Both the position numbers and the translations under genes were made by a program. The notes below the pieces were generated by a model that did no database searches, was not told the origin of the DNA, and worked only from the letters and a program-made list of their open reading frames with translations. From Amycolatopsis solani (GTDB lineage Bacteria; Actinomycetota; Actinomycetes; Mycobacteriales; Pseudonocardiaceae): a stretch of DNA of 64,000 nucleotides. Positions 26,028 through 34,019 of this stretch are shown in pieces; position 1 is the first letter of the stretch, and each line of letters begins with the position of its first letter. The stretch covers positions 62,001 through 126,000 of the forward strand of contig NZ_JAWQJT010000003.1 of the NCBI RefSeq assembly GCF_033441515.1, given 5' to 3'.

Positions 26028-26512
26028 AGAAGGTCCTCGTCCTGGCGGTCCTGCTGCTGGTGAGCGCGTGCGGGGTGAAGCCGACGTCGGTGGTCGGCGC
26101 CGGGCCGGCGCCGACCCTGCGGAACCCGGAGGGCAGCGCGCGCGGCGCCGAGGTGATCCTCTACTTCGTCCTCGACGGGCGGCTCACCCCGGTGACGCGT
26201 CCGATCACCAGCTCGGTGGGCGTCAACACGACGCTGTCGCTGCTGCTGAACGGACCGTCCTACGCCGAGGCGGCCGACGGCTACACGACGATGCTGCCGC
26301 CGGCCGGCGGGGAGATCGGGCTGGCCCCCGACCCGCCGCCGACGATCACGCTGCCGCTCCCGGTCGGGCAGCTCACCCCGATCGCGATCAACCAGCTGGT
26401 CTGCACGACCTTCGCGGCGCTGGCCGCGCAGAACCGGTACATCATCGAGAACACGATCACGATCGCCGGCACCGACACGAAGCTGCCCTCGCAGACCTGC
26501 CAGGCGTTCTGA
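26024..26512 (+). CDS. Lipoprotein with GerMN-like domain
   Basis: 162 residues from GTG 26024, overlapping the kinase stop; a GTG directly before it (26021) is an alternative, but gggagg spacing favours 26024. A lipobox is clear (LLLVSACG, Cys at about 17), so the mature protein is lipid-anchored outside the membrane. The body begins RGAEVILYFVLDGRLTPVTRPI and includes VNTTLSLLLNGPSYAEAADGYTTMLPP, the pattern of GerMN domains found in LpqB. It likely attaches to the cell wall or kinase to tune signalling. It is the last gene of the three-gene operon. Confidence 0.85.
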   Translation: MKKVLVLAVLLLVSACGVKPTSVVGAGPAPTLRNPEGSARGAEVILYFVLDGRLTPVTRPITSSVGVNTTLSLLLNGPSYAEAADGYTTMLPPAGGEIGLAPDPPPTITLPLPVGQLTPIAINQLVCTTFAALAAQNRYIIENTITIAGTDTKLPSQTCQAF

Positions 26513-26523
26513 CCGCCGGCGCG

Positions 26524-27114
26524 TCAGCCGGGGTACGGCCGGGCCGCCCTGGCTTCGGTCAGCGAGCGGGCCCACCACCCCAGCTGGTGCAGCATCGCCT
26601 TCGCCGCGACGCCCGCCGCTTCGTCGGTCGGCACGCCGTCCGGGCCGAAGCGGGTGTGGGCGCCGTGGAAGCTGACCGTCTCGCGGATCGTCACGGCGTG
26701 GAGCTCGGCGAAGACCGCGCGCAGGTGCTCGACCGCGCGCAGCCCGCCCGAAATCCCGCCGTAGGACACGAACGCGACCGGCTTCGCCCGCCACTCGTCG
26801 CGGTGCCAGTCGATCGCGTTCTTGAGCGCAGCCGGGTAGCTGTGGTTGTACTCCGGGGTCACCACCACGAACGCGTCCGCCGCCTCGAGCCGCGGGGTCA
26901 CCTTCCTGATCTCGGCCACCACCGTCGGCGACGGCGCCGCCCCGAACGCGGGCATCGCCAGCGGCAGGTCGGGCTCGGCCAGGTCGACGACGTCGACTTC
27001 GAAACCGCCGGTCTCCCCCGCGACGCCGGCCAGCCAGGCGGCCACCACCGGGCCGAACCGTCCTTCCCGGACACTTCCCACGATCACCGCGACCCGCACG
27101 GGTGCTTCGGACAC
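26524..27114 (-). CDS. NADPH-dependent FMN reductase
   Basis: 196 residues, flavodoxin-like FMN_red family. VAVIVGSVREGRFGP is the FMN phosphate loop, and VVVTPEYNHSYPAALKNAIDW and FVSYGGISGGLRAVEHLR are the family FMN contacts. It reduces flavins, quinones or azo/chromate-like oxidants with NADPH. It is transcribed from the SoxR-type promoter and divergent from the SoxR gene, so it is most likely a SoxR target in defence against redox-cycling compounds. The GTG at 27114 has aaggagg at good spacing. Confidence 0.92.
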   Translation of the reverse strand: MSEAPVRVAVIVGSVREGRFGPVVAAWLAGVAGETGGFEVDVVDLAEPDLPLAMPAFGAAPSPTVVAEIRKVTPRLEAADAFVVVTPEYNHSYPAALKNAIDWHRDEWRAKPVAFVSYGGISGGLRAVEHLRAVFAELHAVTIRETVSFHGAHTRFGPDGVPTDEAAGVAAKAMLHQLGWWARSLTEARAARPYPG

Positions 27115-27156
27115 GCTTTCCTCCTTGCCACTGCGGCGTTGTCGCCGTCCGGGCCA

Positions 27157-27186
27157 GGATGGGACTTCAAGCTCGCTTGAAGTCAA
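27157..27186 (-). promoter_or_regulatory. SoxR-type promoter with 19-bp spacer
   Basis: A 20-bp perfect palindrome acttcaagctcgcttgaagt (27164-27183) lies between a -35 ttgact (27181-27186, minus strand) and a -10-like catcct (27157-27162). The spacer is 19 bp, the overlong type that MerR-family activators twist into activity. It drives the FMN reductase and lies 22 bp upstream of soxR. Confidence 0.85.
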
Positions 27187-27204
27187 GCGCTCGGCTGTGG
27201 TTGC

Positions 27205-27684
27205 ATGGCCGGCATGGTGAACGCGACGCTGCCCGACTTGACGGTCGGCGAACTTTCCCGGCGCAGCGGGGTACCCGCGTCGGCGCTGCGGTTCTACGAA
27301 GACGAAGGACTGATCCGCAGCCGCCGCACCGCCGGGAACCAGCGGCGGTACTGCCGGGACGCCCTGCGGCGGGTGACGTTCATCCGGATGTCGCAGCGGG
27401 TCGGCATGCCGCTGTCCACGATCCGCGAGGTGCTGGCCCTGCTGCCCGACGACCGCACGCCCACGCGGGCCGACTGGGCGCGGATTTCGCAGTGCTGGCG
27501 CGAAGACCTGAACGCGCGGATCCGCCAGATGGAACAGCTGCGCGACGACCTGACCGACTGCATCGGCTGCGGCTGCATGTCACTGGCCAAGTGCCGGCTG
27601 GCCAACCCGGGCGACCGGCTCGGCGCCGACGGCCCGGGGCCGCAGCGCCTCGCCGATCACCGCGCGGAGGGTTACGAGGACTGA
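27205..27684 (+). CDS. soxR: Redox-sensitive transcriptional activator SoxR
   Basis: 159 residues, MerR family. The N-terminal helix-turn-helix is LTVGELSRRSGVPASALRFYEDEGLIRSRRTAGNQRRY. The diagnostic [2Fe-2S] motif is C119-IG-C122-G-C124-MSLAK-C130. Oxidation of the cluster by redox-active compounds turns on its targets. In actinobacteria SoxR answers to redox-active metabolites rather than superoxide. The start is ATG 27205, or possibly ATG 27214; there is no strong ribosome site for either. Confidence 0.95.
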   Translation: MAGMVNATLPDLTVGELSRRSGVPASALRFYEDEGLIRSRRTAGNQRRYCRDALRRVTFIRMSQRVGMPLSTIREVLALLPDDRTPTRADWARISQCWREDLNARIRQMEQLRDDLTDCIGCGCMSLAKCRLANPGDRLGADGPGPQRLADHRAEGYED

Positions 27685-27691
27685 CCTTCGT

Positions 27692-28201
27692 TCACCGGCG
27701 TTCCAGCAGGCCGCGCAGGAACATGGCCTGGCCGGCGTGCTGGATGTCGTCGTCGAGGACGCTGATCAGGCGCACGCCCAGCGTCACCGGCGGGTCCCAG
27801 GCCTCGTCGACGACCCGGTCGAGGTCGCTGCCTTCGAGCCCCTGGACGTACCGGACGGTCTGCTCGTGCACGGCGTCGTAGTAGCCGGTGAGCAGGTCCG
27901 GCTTGTCGACGCGGACCGCCTCGACGTCCTCGGGGCGGTGGCCGTAGCCGGTGTCGCCCGCCGGGAACGGGAGGCCGAAGCGCGTCAGCCAGTCCTGGCC
28001 GATCCACACCTGCTCCGTGCCCGCCACGTCCGCGACGTGGTCGTCCTGGACCCGGGTCAGGTGCCACACCAGCCAGGCGATCGAGTTGGCCTCGTCGTCC
28101 AGCCGGGCCCGGAGCTGCTCGGCGGTGAGTCCTTCCACCGCGGCGTGCACCGTGCCCTGGACCCGGCTGAACCCGTCGACGAGCAGATCGGCCACGTTCA
28201 T
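27692..28201 (-). CDS. DinB superfamily protein
   Basis: 169 residues, four-helix bundle of the DinB_2/DUF664 group. The metal-binding histidines are visible in WLVWHLTRVQDDHVAD and in DDDIQHAGQAMFLRG near the C-terminus. Members include mycothiol- or bacillithiol-dependent transferases and many of unknown role. The ATG at 28201 is used because gggaggcag precedes it. It is convergent with soxR (7 bp apart). Confidence 0.87.
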   Translation of the reverse strand: MNVADLLVDGFSRVQGTVHAAVEGLTAEQLRARLDDEANSIAWLVWHLTRVQDDHVADVAGTEQVWIGQDWLTRFGLPFPAGDTGYGHRPEDVEAVRVDKPDLLTGYYDAVHEQTVRYVQGLEGSDLDRVVDEAWDPPVTLGVRLISVLDDDIQHAGQAMFLRGLLERR

Positions 28202-28274
28202 TCGGCTGCCTCCCGTTGCTGACGCCGTTCCCCGGCGTGCGTACCCGATCATGCCCGCCGGGAAACGGTTCCCG

Positions 28275-28814
28275 CTAGCGCGGCAGCAGCTGGTCGAAGA
28301 ACGAGCGGTAGCGCCGCAGCGCGATCCGGAGCTCCTCGGTGGCCGGTTCGCCCTGCTGCCACTGGCCTTCCAGGTCGCTCTTGTGCTCGGCGAACGTGGT
28401 GGCCAGCGCGCTGATCACGGCGGCCACCAGTTCGTCGGCCTCCCGCACGGCCTGCTTCGGGTCGTCGACGAAGCCGGTCTGGACGTTCTGCCAGCGGTCG
28501 CGGAAGCCGGTGACCTTCTCCTCGTCGATCAACGGCGGCGTTTCGACGTCGCCGCCCGAGCCGGCGGACGCGGTCTGCTCGGCCGGAGCGGCGGTGCCGG
28601 AGCCCGCGGACGCCAGGTCGGCGGTGCTCAGGCCGTGGTCCGGCCCGGTGCCCGGCTCGCGGAATTCGGCGTGCTCGCGATCGGCGGCCCCGGTGTCCTC
28701 ACGGGACGAGTCCTCACGGGACAGGTCGTCGCGGGACAGCTCATCCCGGGACAGGTCGTCGCGGCCGAGGTCGTCGTCCCGGTCGGCGTCGTGTCGCGTC
28801 AGGTGCTCGGTCAT
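28275..28814 (-). CDS. Acidic repeat protein, paralogue of the upstream gene
   Basis: 179 residues, not recognised. Residues about 10-40 are a charged pentapeptide repeat, roughly SRDDL (RDDLSRDELSRDDLSREDSS), written in the DNA as a tandem 15-bp repeat near 28690-28770. The middle is Ser/Ala/Gly-rich. The C-terminal 80 residues (FRDRWQNVQTGFVDDPKQAV...LRIALRRYRSFFDQLL) match the C-terminal module of the gene just upstream. No membrane segment. It starts 2 bp after its neighbour's stop, so the pair is coupled. The role is unknown; it looks like a cytoplasmic partner. Confidence 0.7.
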   Translation of the reverse strand: MTEHLTRHDADRDDDLGRDDLSRDELSRDDLSREDSSREDTGAADREHAEFREPGTGPDHGLSTADLASAGSGTAAPAEQTASAGSGGDVETPPLIDEEKVTGFRDRWQNVQTGFVDDPKQAVREADELVAAVISALATTFAEHKSDLEGQWQQGEPATEELRIALRRYRSFFDQLLPR

Positions 28815-28816
28815 GG

Positions 28817-29476
28817 TCAGCGTCCTCCGTTCCACTCGGTCCGCGGCTGCGCGGACGCCCGGTGCTCGTGCTGGTCGGCGTCACGACGGTCGTCGTGCTC
28901 GTGACCGTTGCGGCGGTCGTGGTGCTCGCCGTCGTGGTGGTCTTCGTCGGCGCCGTCGGTCAGCAGGTCCTCGAACACGGTCCGGTAGCGGACCATCGCG
29001 TCGCGCAGGTCCTCAGTGGACGCTCCGTCACGCTTCTGCTGCGTGGTGTGCGCGGCGCGGTAGTGCTCCAGGGTCTTGGCGTGGCGCACCGAAAGGTCGG
29101 ACAGCTGCTGCTCGTACCCCTCGGTCGGGTAGCCGCGTTCGGCCATCAGCGCGACGAGGAGCCGGTCCGCCTCGGCAACCGCGGCGGGCGGCTGGTCGAC
29201 GAACTTTTCCTGTACCTGCGCCCATTCCCGGGCATAGCGCTCCCGGGCCGAGGCCGACAGCGGGCGGATGTCGAGCTCCTTGTGCCGGCGCTCGCGCTCG
29301 GCGAGTTCTCGTTGCGCGGCACGCGGGTTGTCGCTTTCCTCCACGGCCCGGTCGTATTCCGGGCCGAACCGCTGCTGTAGCCGTTTTCGCTGCATCTCTT
29401 GCGTCACAAGCCAGATCACGGCGCCGAGCACCGCGAGGGCCACGACGACGATCACGACGATCAGCCAGGTGGGCAT
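28817..29476 (-). CDS. Membrane-anchored protein with the same C-terminal module
   Basis: 219 residues, not recognised. One N-terminal helix (about 4-27, LIVVIVVVALAVLGAVIWLV) with a cytoplasmic body. The body is charged, and residues about 83-175 hold the module WAQVQEKFVDQPPAAVAEADRLLVAL...DLRDAMVRYRTVFEDLL, shared with the downstream gene. The last 45 residues are His/Asp/Arg-rich (DHHDGEHHDRRNGHEHDDRR) and might bind metal. The ATG at 29476 has gaaggag 7 bp upstream; a GTG directly before it is unlikely. Possibly a membrane adaptor for the soluble paralogue. Confidence 0.72.
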   Translation of the reverse strand: MPTWLIVVIVVVALAVLGAVIWLVTQEMQRKRLQQRFGPEYDRAVEESDNPRAAQRELAERERRHKELDIRPLSASARERYAREWAQVQEKFVDQPPAAVAEADRLLVALMAERGYPTEGYEQQLSDLSVRHAKTLEHYRAAHTTQQKRDGASTEDLRDAMVRYRTVFEDLLTDGADEDHHDGEHHDRRNGHEHDDRRDADQHEHRASAQPRTEWNGGR

Positions 29477-29597
29477 CACACAACTCCTTCATGGATGTCG
29501 CCCCCGATGGGCCCTGTGTGCCCGAAACCCGGTTGCCGAAAACCACTGCGGCGCCGGATTCGGCCGACCGGCCGCGCCGGTGCCGCCGGATGCCACT

Positions 29598-29657
29598 GTA
29601 ACGACGATAACAACCTGGGACTAGCGCCGTTAACGCAGCGGTGCTATCGTCGATAAC
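29598..29657. promoter_or_regulatory. Palindrome cluster upstream of the SDR operon
   Basis: Three related elements: gtaacgacgataac (29598-29611), cgttaacg (29628-29635) and tatcgtcgata (29645-29655, a perfect 11-bp palindrome). They sit just upstream of the SDR operon. They look like binding sites for a TetR- or GntR-type repressor, but none is encoded next to it. Confidence 0.5.
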
Positions 29658-29700
29658 AGAACGACGGAAGCAGCGTTACCCACCCAGGAGGAACGTCCCG

Positions 29701-30444
29701 ATGAGCACCACCACCGAACCCCGCGTCGCGATCGTCACCGGCGGCTCCCGCGGCATCGGCCGCCAGGTCGCCGAGCGGCTGGCCGCCGACGGCATGGCCG
29801 TCGTCGTCAACTACGCCGGCAACGAGAAGGAGGCCGCGGCCGCCGTCGACGCCATCACCGAGCGCGGCGGGCAGGCCATCGCCGTCCGGGCCGACGTCGC
29901 CGAACCCGCCCAGGTCGCGGAGCTGTTCGACACCGCGGAGCGCACCTACGGCGGCGTGGACGTCGTCGCGCACCTGGCCGGCGTCATGAACCCGCCGACG
30001 CCGATCGCGGACATCGACTTCGACGTCCTCGACCGGGTGCACCGCACCAACATCCGCGGCACGTTCGCGGTGGCGCAGCAGGCCGCGAAGCGGGTGCGTG
30101 ACGGCGGCGCCGTGATCACCACCTCGACGTCCGTGCTCGGCCTGAACCTGCCCGGCTACGGCGTCTACAACGCGACCAAGGGCGCGGTCGAGGCGATCAC
30201 CATGATCCTGGCCCGCGAGCTGCGCGGCCGCGACATCACCGTCAACACGGTGGCCCCCGGCCCGACCGCGACCGCGCTGTTCCTCGACGGCAAGGACGAG
30301 GAGACGGTCGAGCGGATGGCCAAGCAGCCGCCGCTGGAGCGGCTCGGCCGGCCCGAAGACATCGCGGAGGTCGTCGCGTTCCTGGCCGGCCCGGCCCGCT
30401 GGGTCAACGGCCAGGTGCTGCGCGCCAACGGCGGAATCGTCTGA
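29701..30444 (+). CDS. Short-chain dehydrogenase/reductase
   Basis: 247 residues. The Rossmann motif TGGSRGIG (about 14-21), the NAG-like HLAG, catalytic Ser in ITTSTSVLG, and YNATK (Y-x-x-x-K) mark a classical SDR. The C-terminal PARWVNGQVLRANGGI is typical. Probably NADPH-dependent reduction of a ketone or quinone; the substrate cannot be told. The ATG at 29701 has ggaggaacg upstream. The next gene is another SDR 14 bp away, an operon under the upstream palindromes. Confidence 0.92.
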   Translation: MSTTTEPRVAIVTGGSRGIGRQVAERLAADGMAVVVNYAGNEKEAAAAVDAITERGGQAIAVRADVAEPAQVAELFDTAERTYGGVDVVAHLAGVMNPPTPIADIDFDVLDRVHRTNIRGTFAVAQQAAKRVRDGGAVITTSTSVLGLNLPGYGVYNATKGAVEAITMILARELRGRDITVNTVAPGPTATALFLDGKDEETVERMAKQPPLERLGRPEDIAEVVAFLAGPARWVNGQVLRANGGIV

Positions 30445-30458
30445 GGAGGAGGACAACC

Positions 30459-31346
30459 GTGATCATCGTCGTCACCGGCGCCTCCAGCGGGATCGGCGCC
30501 CTCTCCGCCCGGGCGCTGGCCCGCGCCGGGCACACCGTCTACGCGGGCATGCGCGACCCCGGCGGCCGCAACGCGCCGCAGGTCGAAGCCGCCGCCGCGG
30601 CCGCCCGCGAACACGGCGTCGACCTGCGCACCGTCGAACTGGACGTGGCGAGCCAGGAATCGGCCGACGCGGCCATCGCGGCGATCGTCGCCGAGCACGG
30701 CCGGCTGGACGTCGTCGTGCACAACGCCGGGCACATGGCGCTCGGCCCGGCCGAGGCCTTCACGCCGGAGCAGCTCGCCGAGCTCTACGACACCAACGCG
30801 ATCGGCACCCAGCGCGTCAACCGCGCGGCCCTGCCGCACCTGCGCGCCCAGCGGGACGGGCTGCTGGTGTGGGTGTCGAGCAGCAGCGTCCGCGGCGGCA
30901 CCCCGCCCTACCTCGCGCCGTACTTCGCGGCGAAGGCGGCGATGGACAGCCTCGCGGTCAGCTACGCCGCGGAGGTCGCCCGCTTCGGCATCGACACCAC
31001 CATCGTGGTGCCGGGCGCCTTCACCGCGGGCACGAACCACTTCCCGCACGCGGGCCACCCGGCCGACGAAGCCGTCGAAGCGGCTTACGAAGAGCGCTAC
31101 GCCGGTCTGAACGAGCACGTCGGGCGGAAGCTCGCCGAGATCACCCCGCCCGGCGCGGACGTCGCGAAGGTGGCCGAAGAGCTGGCACGCGTGGTGGACC
31201 TGCCCAAGGGGCGGCGGCCGTTCCGGGTGCACGTCGACCCGGCCGACGACGGCGGCCGGCTGGTCGCCGAGGTCGGCGACCGGATCCGGCGGGAGTTCCT
31301 GAGGCGGATCGGCCTCGCCGACCTGCTCAGCCCGTCGACCGCGTGA
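30459..31346 (+). CDS. SDR family oxidoreductase
   Basis: 295 residues, classical SDR with a C-terminal extension. TGASSGIG, HNAGH, the Ser in VSSSSVRGG and Y-x-x-x-K (YFAAK) are in order. The extension of about 50 residues after the fold resembles that of larger actinobacterial SDRs. The GTG start at 30459 has gaggagg. Its 3' end overlaps the DUF6314 gene by 20 bp. With its neighbour it may form a two-step reduction of the same substrate. Confidence 0.9.
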   Translation: MIIVVTGASSGIGALSARALARAGHTVYAGMRDPGGRNAPQVEAAAAAAREHGVDLRTVELDVASQESADAAIAAIVAEHGRLDVVVHNAGHMALGPAEAFTPEQLAELYDTNAIGTQRVNRAALPHLRAQRDGLLVWVSSSSVRGGTPPYLAPYFAAKAAMDSLAVSYAAEVARFGIDTTIVVPGAFTAGTNHFPHAGHPADEAVEAAYEERYAGLNEHVGRKLAEITPPGADVAKVAEELARVVDLPKGRRPFRVHVDPADDGGRLVAEVGDRIRREFLRRIGLADLLSPSTA

Positions 31347-31764
31347 ACCGGGTGACGATCAGGTGGTCCTTCGCCGGGCCGCGGACCGCCCACTCCTGCC
31401 GCCAGCGCCGCGCGTCGAGCACCTGGTAGCTCCCGCGGTAGAGGTCGGCGCGGCAGGGGTGGTCGGTGGCCCAGTGCCCGGCGCGCAGGTCGAGCTCGTG
31501 GAAGAAGCCGCCGTGGTCGAAGTGGACGTCGGCCCGGCCGGGCGCGGTGGGCCGGTAGCGCAGGGTGCGCGTGACCGGGCCGGTGTAAGTGCCGAGGCGC
31601 ATCTCGCCTGCCTCGCGGTAGACGAGGTCGCCGTCCTCTTCGGTGAACGTCGCGGTGCCGGTCACCTCCCCCGCGACCTCGCCGCCGGCGGTGAGGATTT
31701 CGCGGTCGAGCCGCCACGCCCCGGCGAAATGCGCGGCGAGATCGGGAACCGGCCAGTACTCCAC
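31327..31764 (-). CDS. DUF6314 family protein
   Basis: 145 residues, beta-rich lipocalin-like family. [11 protein letters not shown] at the start, [19 protein letters not shown], and the [14 protein letters not shown]...[18 protein letters not shown] end fit this actinobacterial and plant family of unknown function. Its 3' end overlaps the SDR by 20 bp. The ATG at 31764 begins MEYWPVPDL. Confidence 0.75.
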   Translation of the reverse strand: MEYWPVPDLAAHFAGAWRLDREILTAGGEVAGEVTGTATFTEEDGDLVYREAGEMRLGTYTGPVTRTLRYRPTAPGRADVHFDHGGFFHELDLRAGHWATDHPCRADLYRGSYQVLDARRWRQEWAVRGPAKDHLIVTRFTRSTG

Positions 31765-31819
31765 GCGCCCAGTCTGCCACCCCGCGGTGGGGCGGACCGG
31801 AACTGTCGGACCCCCGCTC

Positions 31820-31825
31820 TATAGT
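31820..31825 (+). promoter_or_regulatory. -10 element tatagt of a leaderless recQ message
   Basis: tatagt lies 7 bases before the GTG at 31833, which has no ribosome site. A transcript starting 6-7 bases after a -10 would begin at the GTG. No clear -35 is seen, which is common in actinobacterial promoters. Confidence 0.5.
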
Positions 31826-31832
31826 CGGCCGG

Positions 31833-33668
31833 GTGGCAGAGACCGACCTCGCACCCGCGTCCGACGCGCTGGAGACCCTCCGGCGCGTGTTCGGCTACGA
31901 CAGCTTCCGCGGCGACCAGGCGGCGATCGTCGAGCACGTGATCGCCGGCGGCGACGCGCTCGTGCTGATGCCCACCGGCGGCGGGAAATCCCTGTGCTAC
32001 CAGATTCCCGCGCTCGTGCGCCCGGGCGTCGGCGTGGTGATCTCCCCGCTGATCGCGCTGATGCAGGACCAGGTCGACGCGCTGCGCAACGCCGGCGTCC
32101 GCGCCGGGTTCCTCAACTCCACCCAGGACTACGCGGCCCGCCAAGAGGTCGAGTCGGCGTTCGTGAGCGGCGAGCTCGACCTGCTCTACCTGGCGCCGGA
32201 ACGGCTTTCGGTCGAATCCACCGTGCGGCTGCTCGACCGCGGCAAGATTTCGCTGTTCGCGATCGACGAAGCGCACTGCGTCGCCCAGTGGGGCCACGAC
32301 TTCCGGCCCGACTACCTCCAGCTCTCCGCGCTGCACGAACGCTGGCCGGAGGTGCCGCGGATCGCGCTGACGGCGACCGCTACCGAGGCCACGCACCAGG
32401 AGATCGCGACCCGGCTGAACCTGGACGAGGCCCGCCACTTCGTCGCGAGCTTCGACCGGCCGAACATCCAGTACCGGATCGTCGGGAAGAACTCGCCGCA
32501 GCGGCAGCTGCTCGAACTGCTGCGCACCGAACACCAGGGCGACGCCGGGATCGTCTACTGCCTGTCCCGGAACTCGGTCGAGAAGACCGCGGAATTCCTG
32601 GTGCAGAACGGGATTCCGGCGGTGCCGTACCACGCGGGCCTCGACGCGCGCACGAGGGCGAAGCACCAGTCGCGGTTCCTGCGCGAGGACGGGCTGATCG
32701 TGGTCGCGACGATCGCGTTCGGCATGGGCATCGACAAACCGGACGTCCGGTTCGTCGCGCACCTCGACCTGCCGAAGTCGGTCGAGGGCTACTACCAGGA
32801 AACTGGGCGCGCGGGCCGCGACGGCCTGCCCTCGACCGCGTGGCTCGCCTACGGGCTGCAGGACGTCGTGCAGCAGCGCAAGATGATCGACACGTCCGAG
32901 GGCGACGAGGCGCACCGCCGCCGGCTGGGCGCGCACCTGAACGCGATGCTCGCGCTGTGCGAGACGGTGGAGTGCCGCCGGGTGCAGGTCCTCAACTACT
33001 TCGGGCAGCAGGCCGCGCCGTGCGGCAACTGCGACACGTGCCTGAACCCGCCGGAGAAGTGGGACGGGACGATCGCGGCGCAGAAACTGCTGTCGACGGT
33101 CGTGCGGCTGCGCAACGAGCGGCGGCAGAAGTTCGGCGCCGGTCAGGTCATCGACATCCTGCTCGGCAAGTCCACGCCGAAGGTCACGCAGTTCCAGCAC
33201 GACACGCTCAAGACGTTCGGCATCGGCACCGAGCTGCGCGAGCCGGACTGGCGGGCGGTCGTGCGCCAGCTGCTGGCCCAGGGCCTGCTCGCGGTCGAAG
33301 GCGACTACGGCTCGCTCGTGCTCACCGAAGCCAGTGCCGAAGTGCTGGGCGGCGACCGCCAGGTCATGCTCCGCCGCGAGCCCGAGCGCGCGGCGGCGGC
33401 GAAGGCCCGCGGCACGCGGAAAGCCACCCCCGCGGCGGACATGCCCGCGGAGGCGGCTCCGGTGTTCGAGCGCCTGCGTGCCTGGCGGGCCGGCGTCGCG
33501 AAAGAGCAGGGCGTGCCCGCGTACGTCGTCTTCCACGACGCGACCCTGCGCCAGATCGCCACGCAGCGGCCGTCTTCGCTGGCCGAGCTGGGCACGGTCA
33601 GCGGGGTCGGCGAGAACAAGCTCGCCAAGTACGGCGCCGGCGTCCTCGAGGCACTCGTGGCGGACTGA
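31833..33668 (+). CDS. recQ: ATP-dependent DNA helicase RecQ
   Basis: 611 residues, full-length RecQ. Walker A in [16 protein letters not shown] box as [23 protein letters not shown], the later [11 protein letters not shown] and GRAGRDGL. The zinc-binding CGNCDTC sits in the RQC region (about 395-405), and the HRDC domain ends the protein ([16 protein letters not shown]). It unwinds forks and recombination intermediates. The GTG start probably has a leaderless message. The stop lies one base from the stop of the opposite gene, in a GC-rich hairpin. Confidence 0.97.
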   Translation: MAETDLAPASDALETLRRVFGYDSFRGDQAAIVEHVIAGGDALVLMPTGGGKSLCYQIPALVRPGVGVVISPLIALMQDQVDALRNAGVRAGFLNSTQDYAARQEVESAFVSGELDLLYLAPERLSVESTVRLLDRGKISLFAIDEAHCVAQWGHDFRPDYLQLSALHERWPEVPRIALTATATEATHQEIATRLNLDEARHFVASFDRPNIQYRIVGKNSPQRQLLELLRTEHQGDAGIVYCLSRNSVEKTAEFLVQNGIPAVPYHAGLDARTRAKHQSRFLREDGLIVVATIAFGMGIDKPDVRFVAHLDLPKSVEGYYQETGRAGRDGLPSTAWLAYGLQDVVQQRKMIDTSEGDEAHRRRLGAHLNAMLALCETVECRRVQVLNYFGQQAAPCGNCDTCLNPPEKWDGTIAAQKLLSTVVRLRNERRQKFGAGQVIDILLGKSTPKVTQFQHDTLKTFGIGTELREPDWRAVVRQLLAQGLLAVEGDYGSLVLTEASAEVLGGDRQVMLRREPERAAAAKARGTRKATPAADMPAEAAPVFERLRAWRAGVAKEQGVPAYVVFHDATLRQIATQRPSSLAELGTVSGVGENKLAKYGAGVLEALVAD

Positions 33669-33669
33669 C

Positions 33670-33891
33670 CTAGCGGGCGGCCGGCCCCGGCCGCCCGTCC
33701 GGCCCGGTCACGGAGTTGACCTTGCGGACCGCGCCGGCGATCTGCTCGTGGTACTTGCCCTTGGTCTTGTCGTCGACGAACTTGGCCGCCTTGCCGACAG
33801 CCCCGTTCACCTTTTCGGGGTTCTTCTTGGCGTAAGCGCGGGCGGCGCCGGCCGCGCCGGCCAGCACGGTGAGCTTGCGCAGGAAAGCCAT
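33670..33891 (-). CDS. MT0933/Rv0909-like antitoxin family protein
   Basis: 73 residues. The KVNGAVGKAAKFVDDKTKGKYHEQIAGAVRKV body matches the small antitoxin family named after M. tuberculosis MT0933/Rv0909. No toxin gene is adjacent: the neighbours are recQ and an adenosine deaminase. So it is a lone member, possibly a stray antitoxin or a protein with another role. The start has gagggagacg upstream. Confidence 0.7.
   Translation of the reverse strand: MAFLRKLTVLAGAAGAARAYAKKNPEKVNGAVGKAAKFVDDKTKGKYHEQIAGAVRKVNSVTGPDGRPGPAAR
33675..33696. terminator. GC hairpin at the convergent recQ/antitoxin end
   Basis: Inverted repeat gggcggccgg/ccggccgccc around 33675-33696. It overlaps the last codons of the antitoxin gene and follows the recQ stop. 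A short stem with a tiny loop, usable on both strands. Confidence 0.45.
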
Positions 33892-34019
33892 GGTCGTCTC
33901 CCTCGTCGGTGTGCGGTCATCCTGACAACGCGGACGAACCACCCACAGGTTCCCCGTGTGACGATGGCCAAACAAAATTGCCGCGCGAGCGGCACCCGGC
34001 GGCCTCTAAGGTCGGGCTC

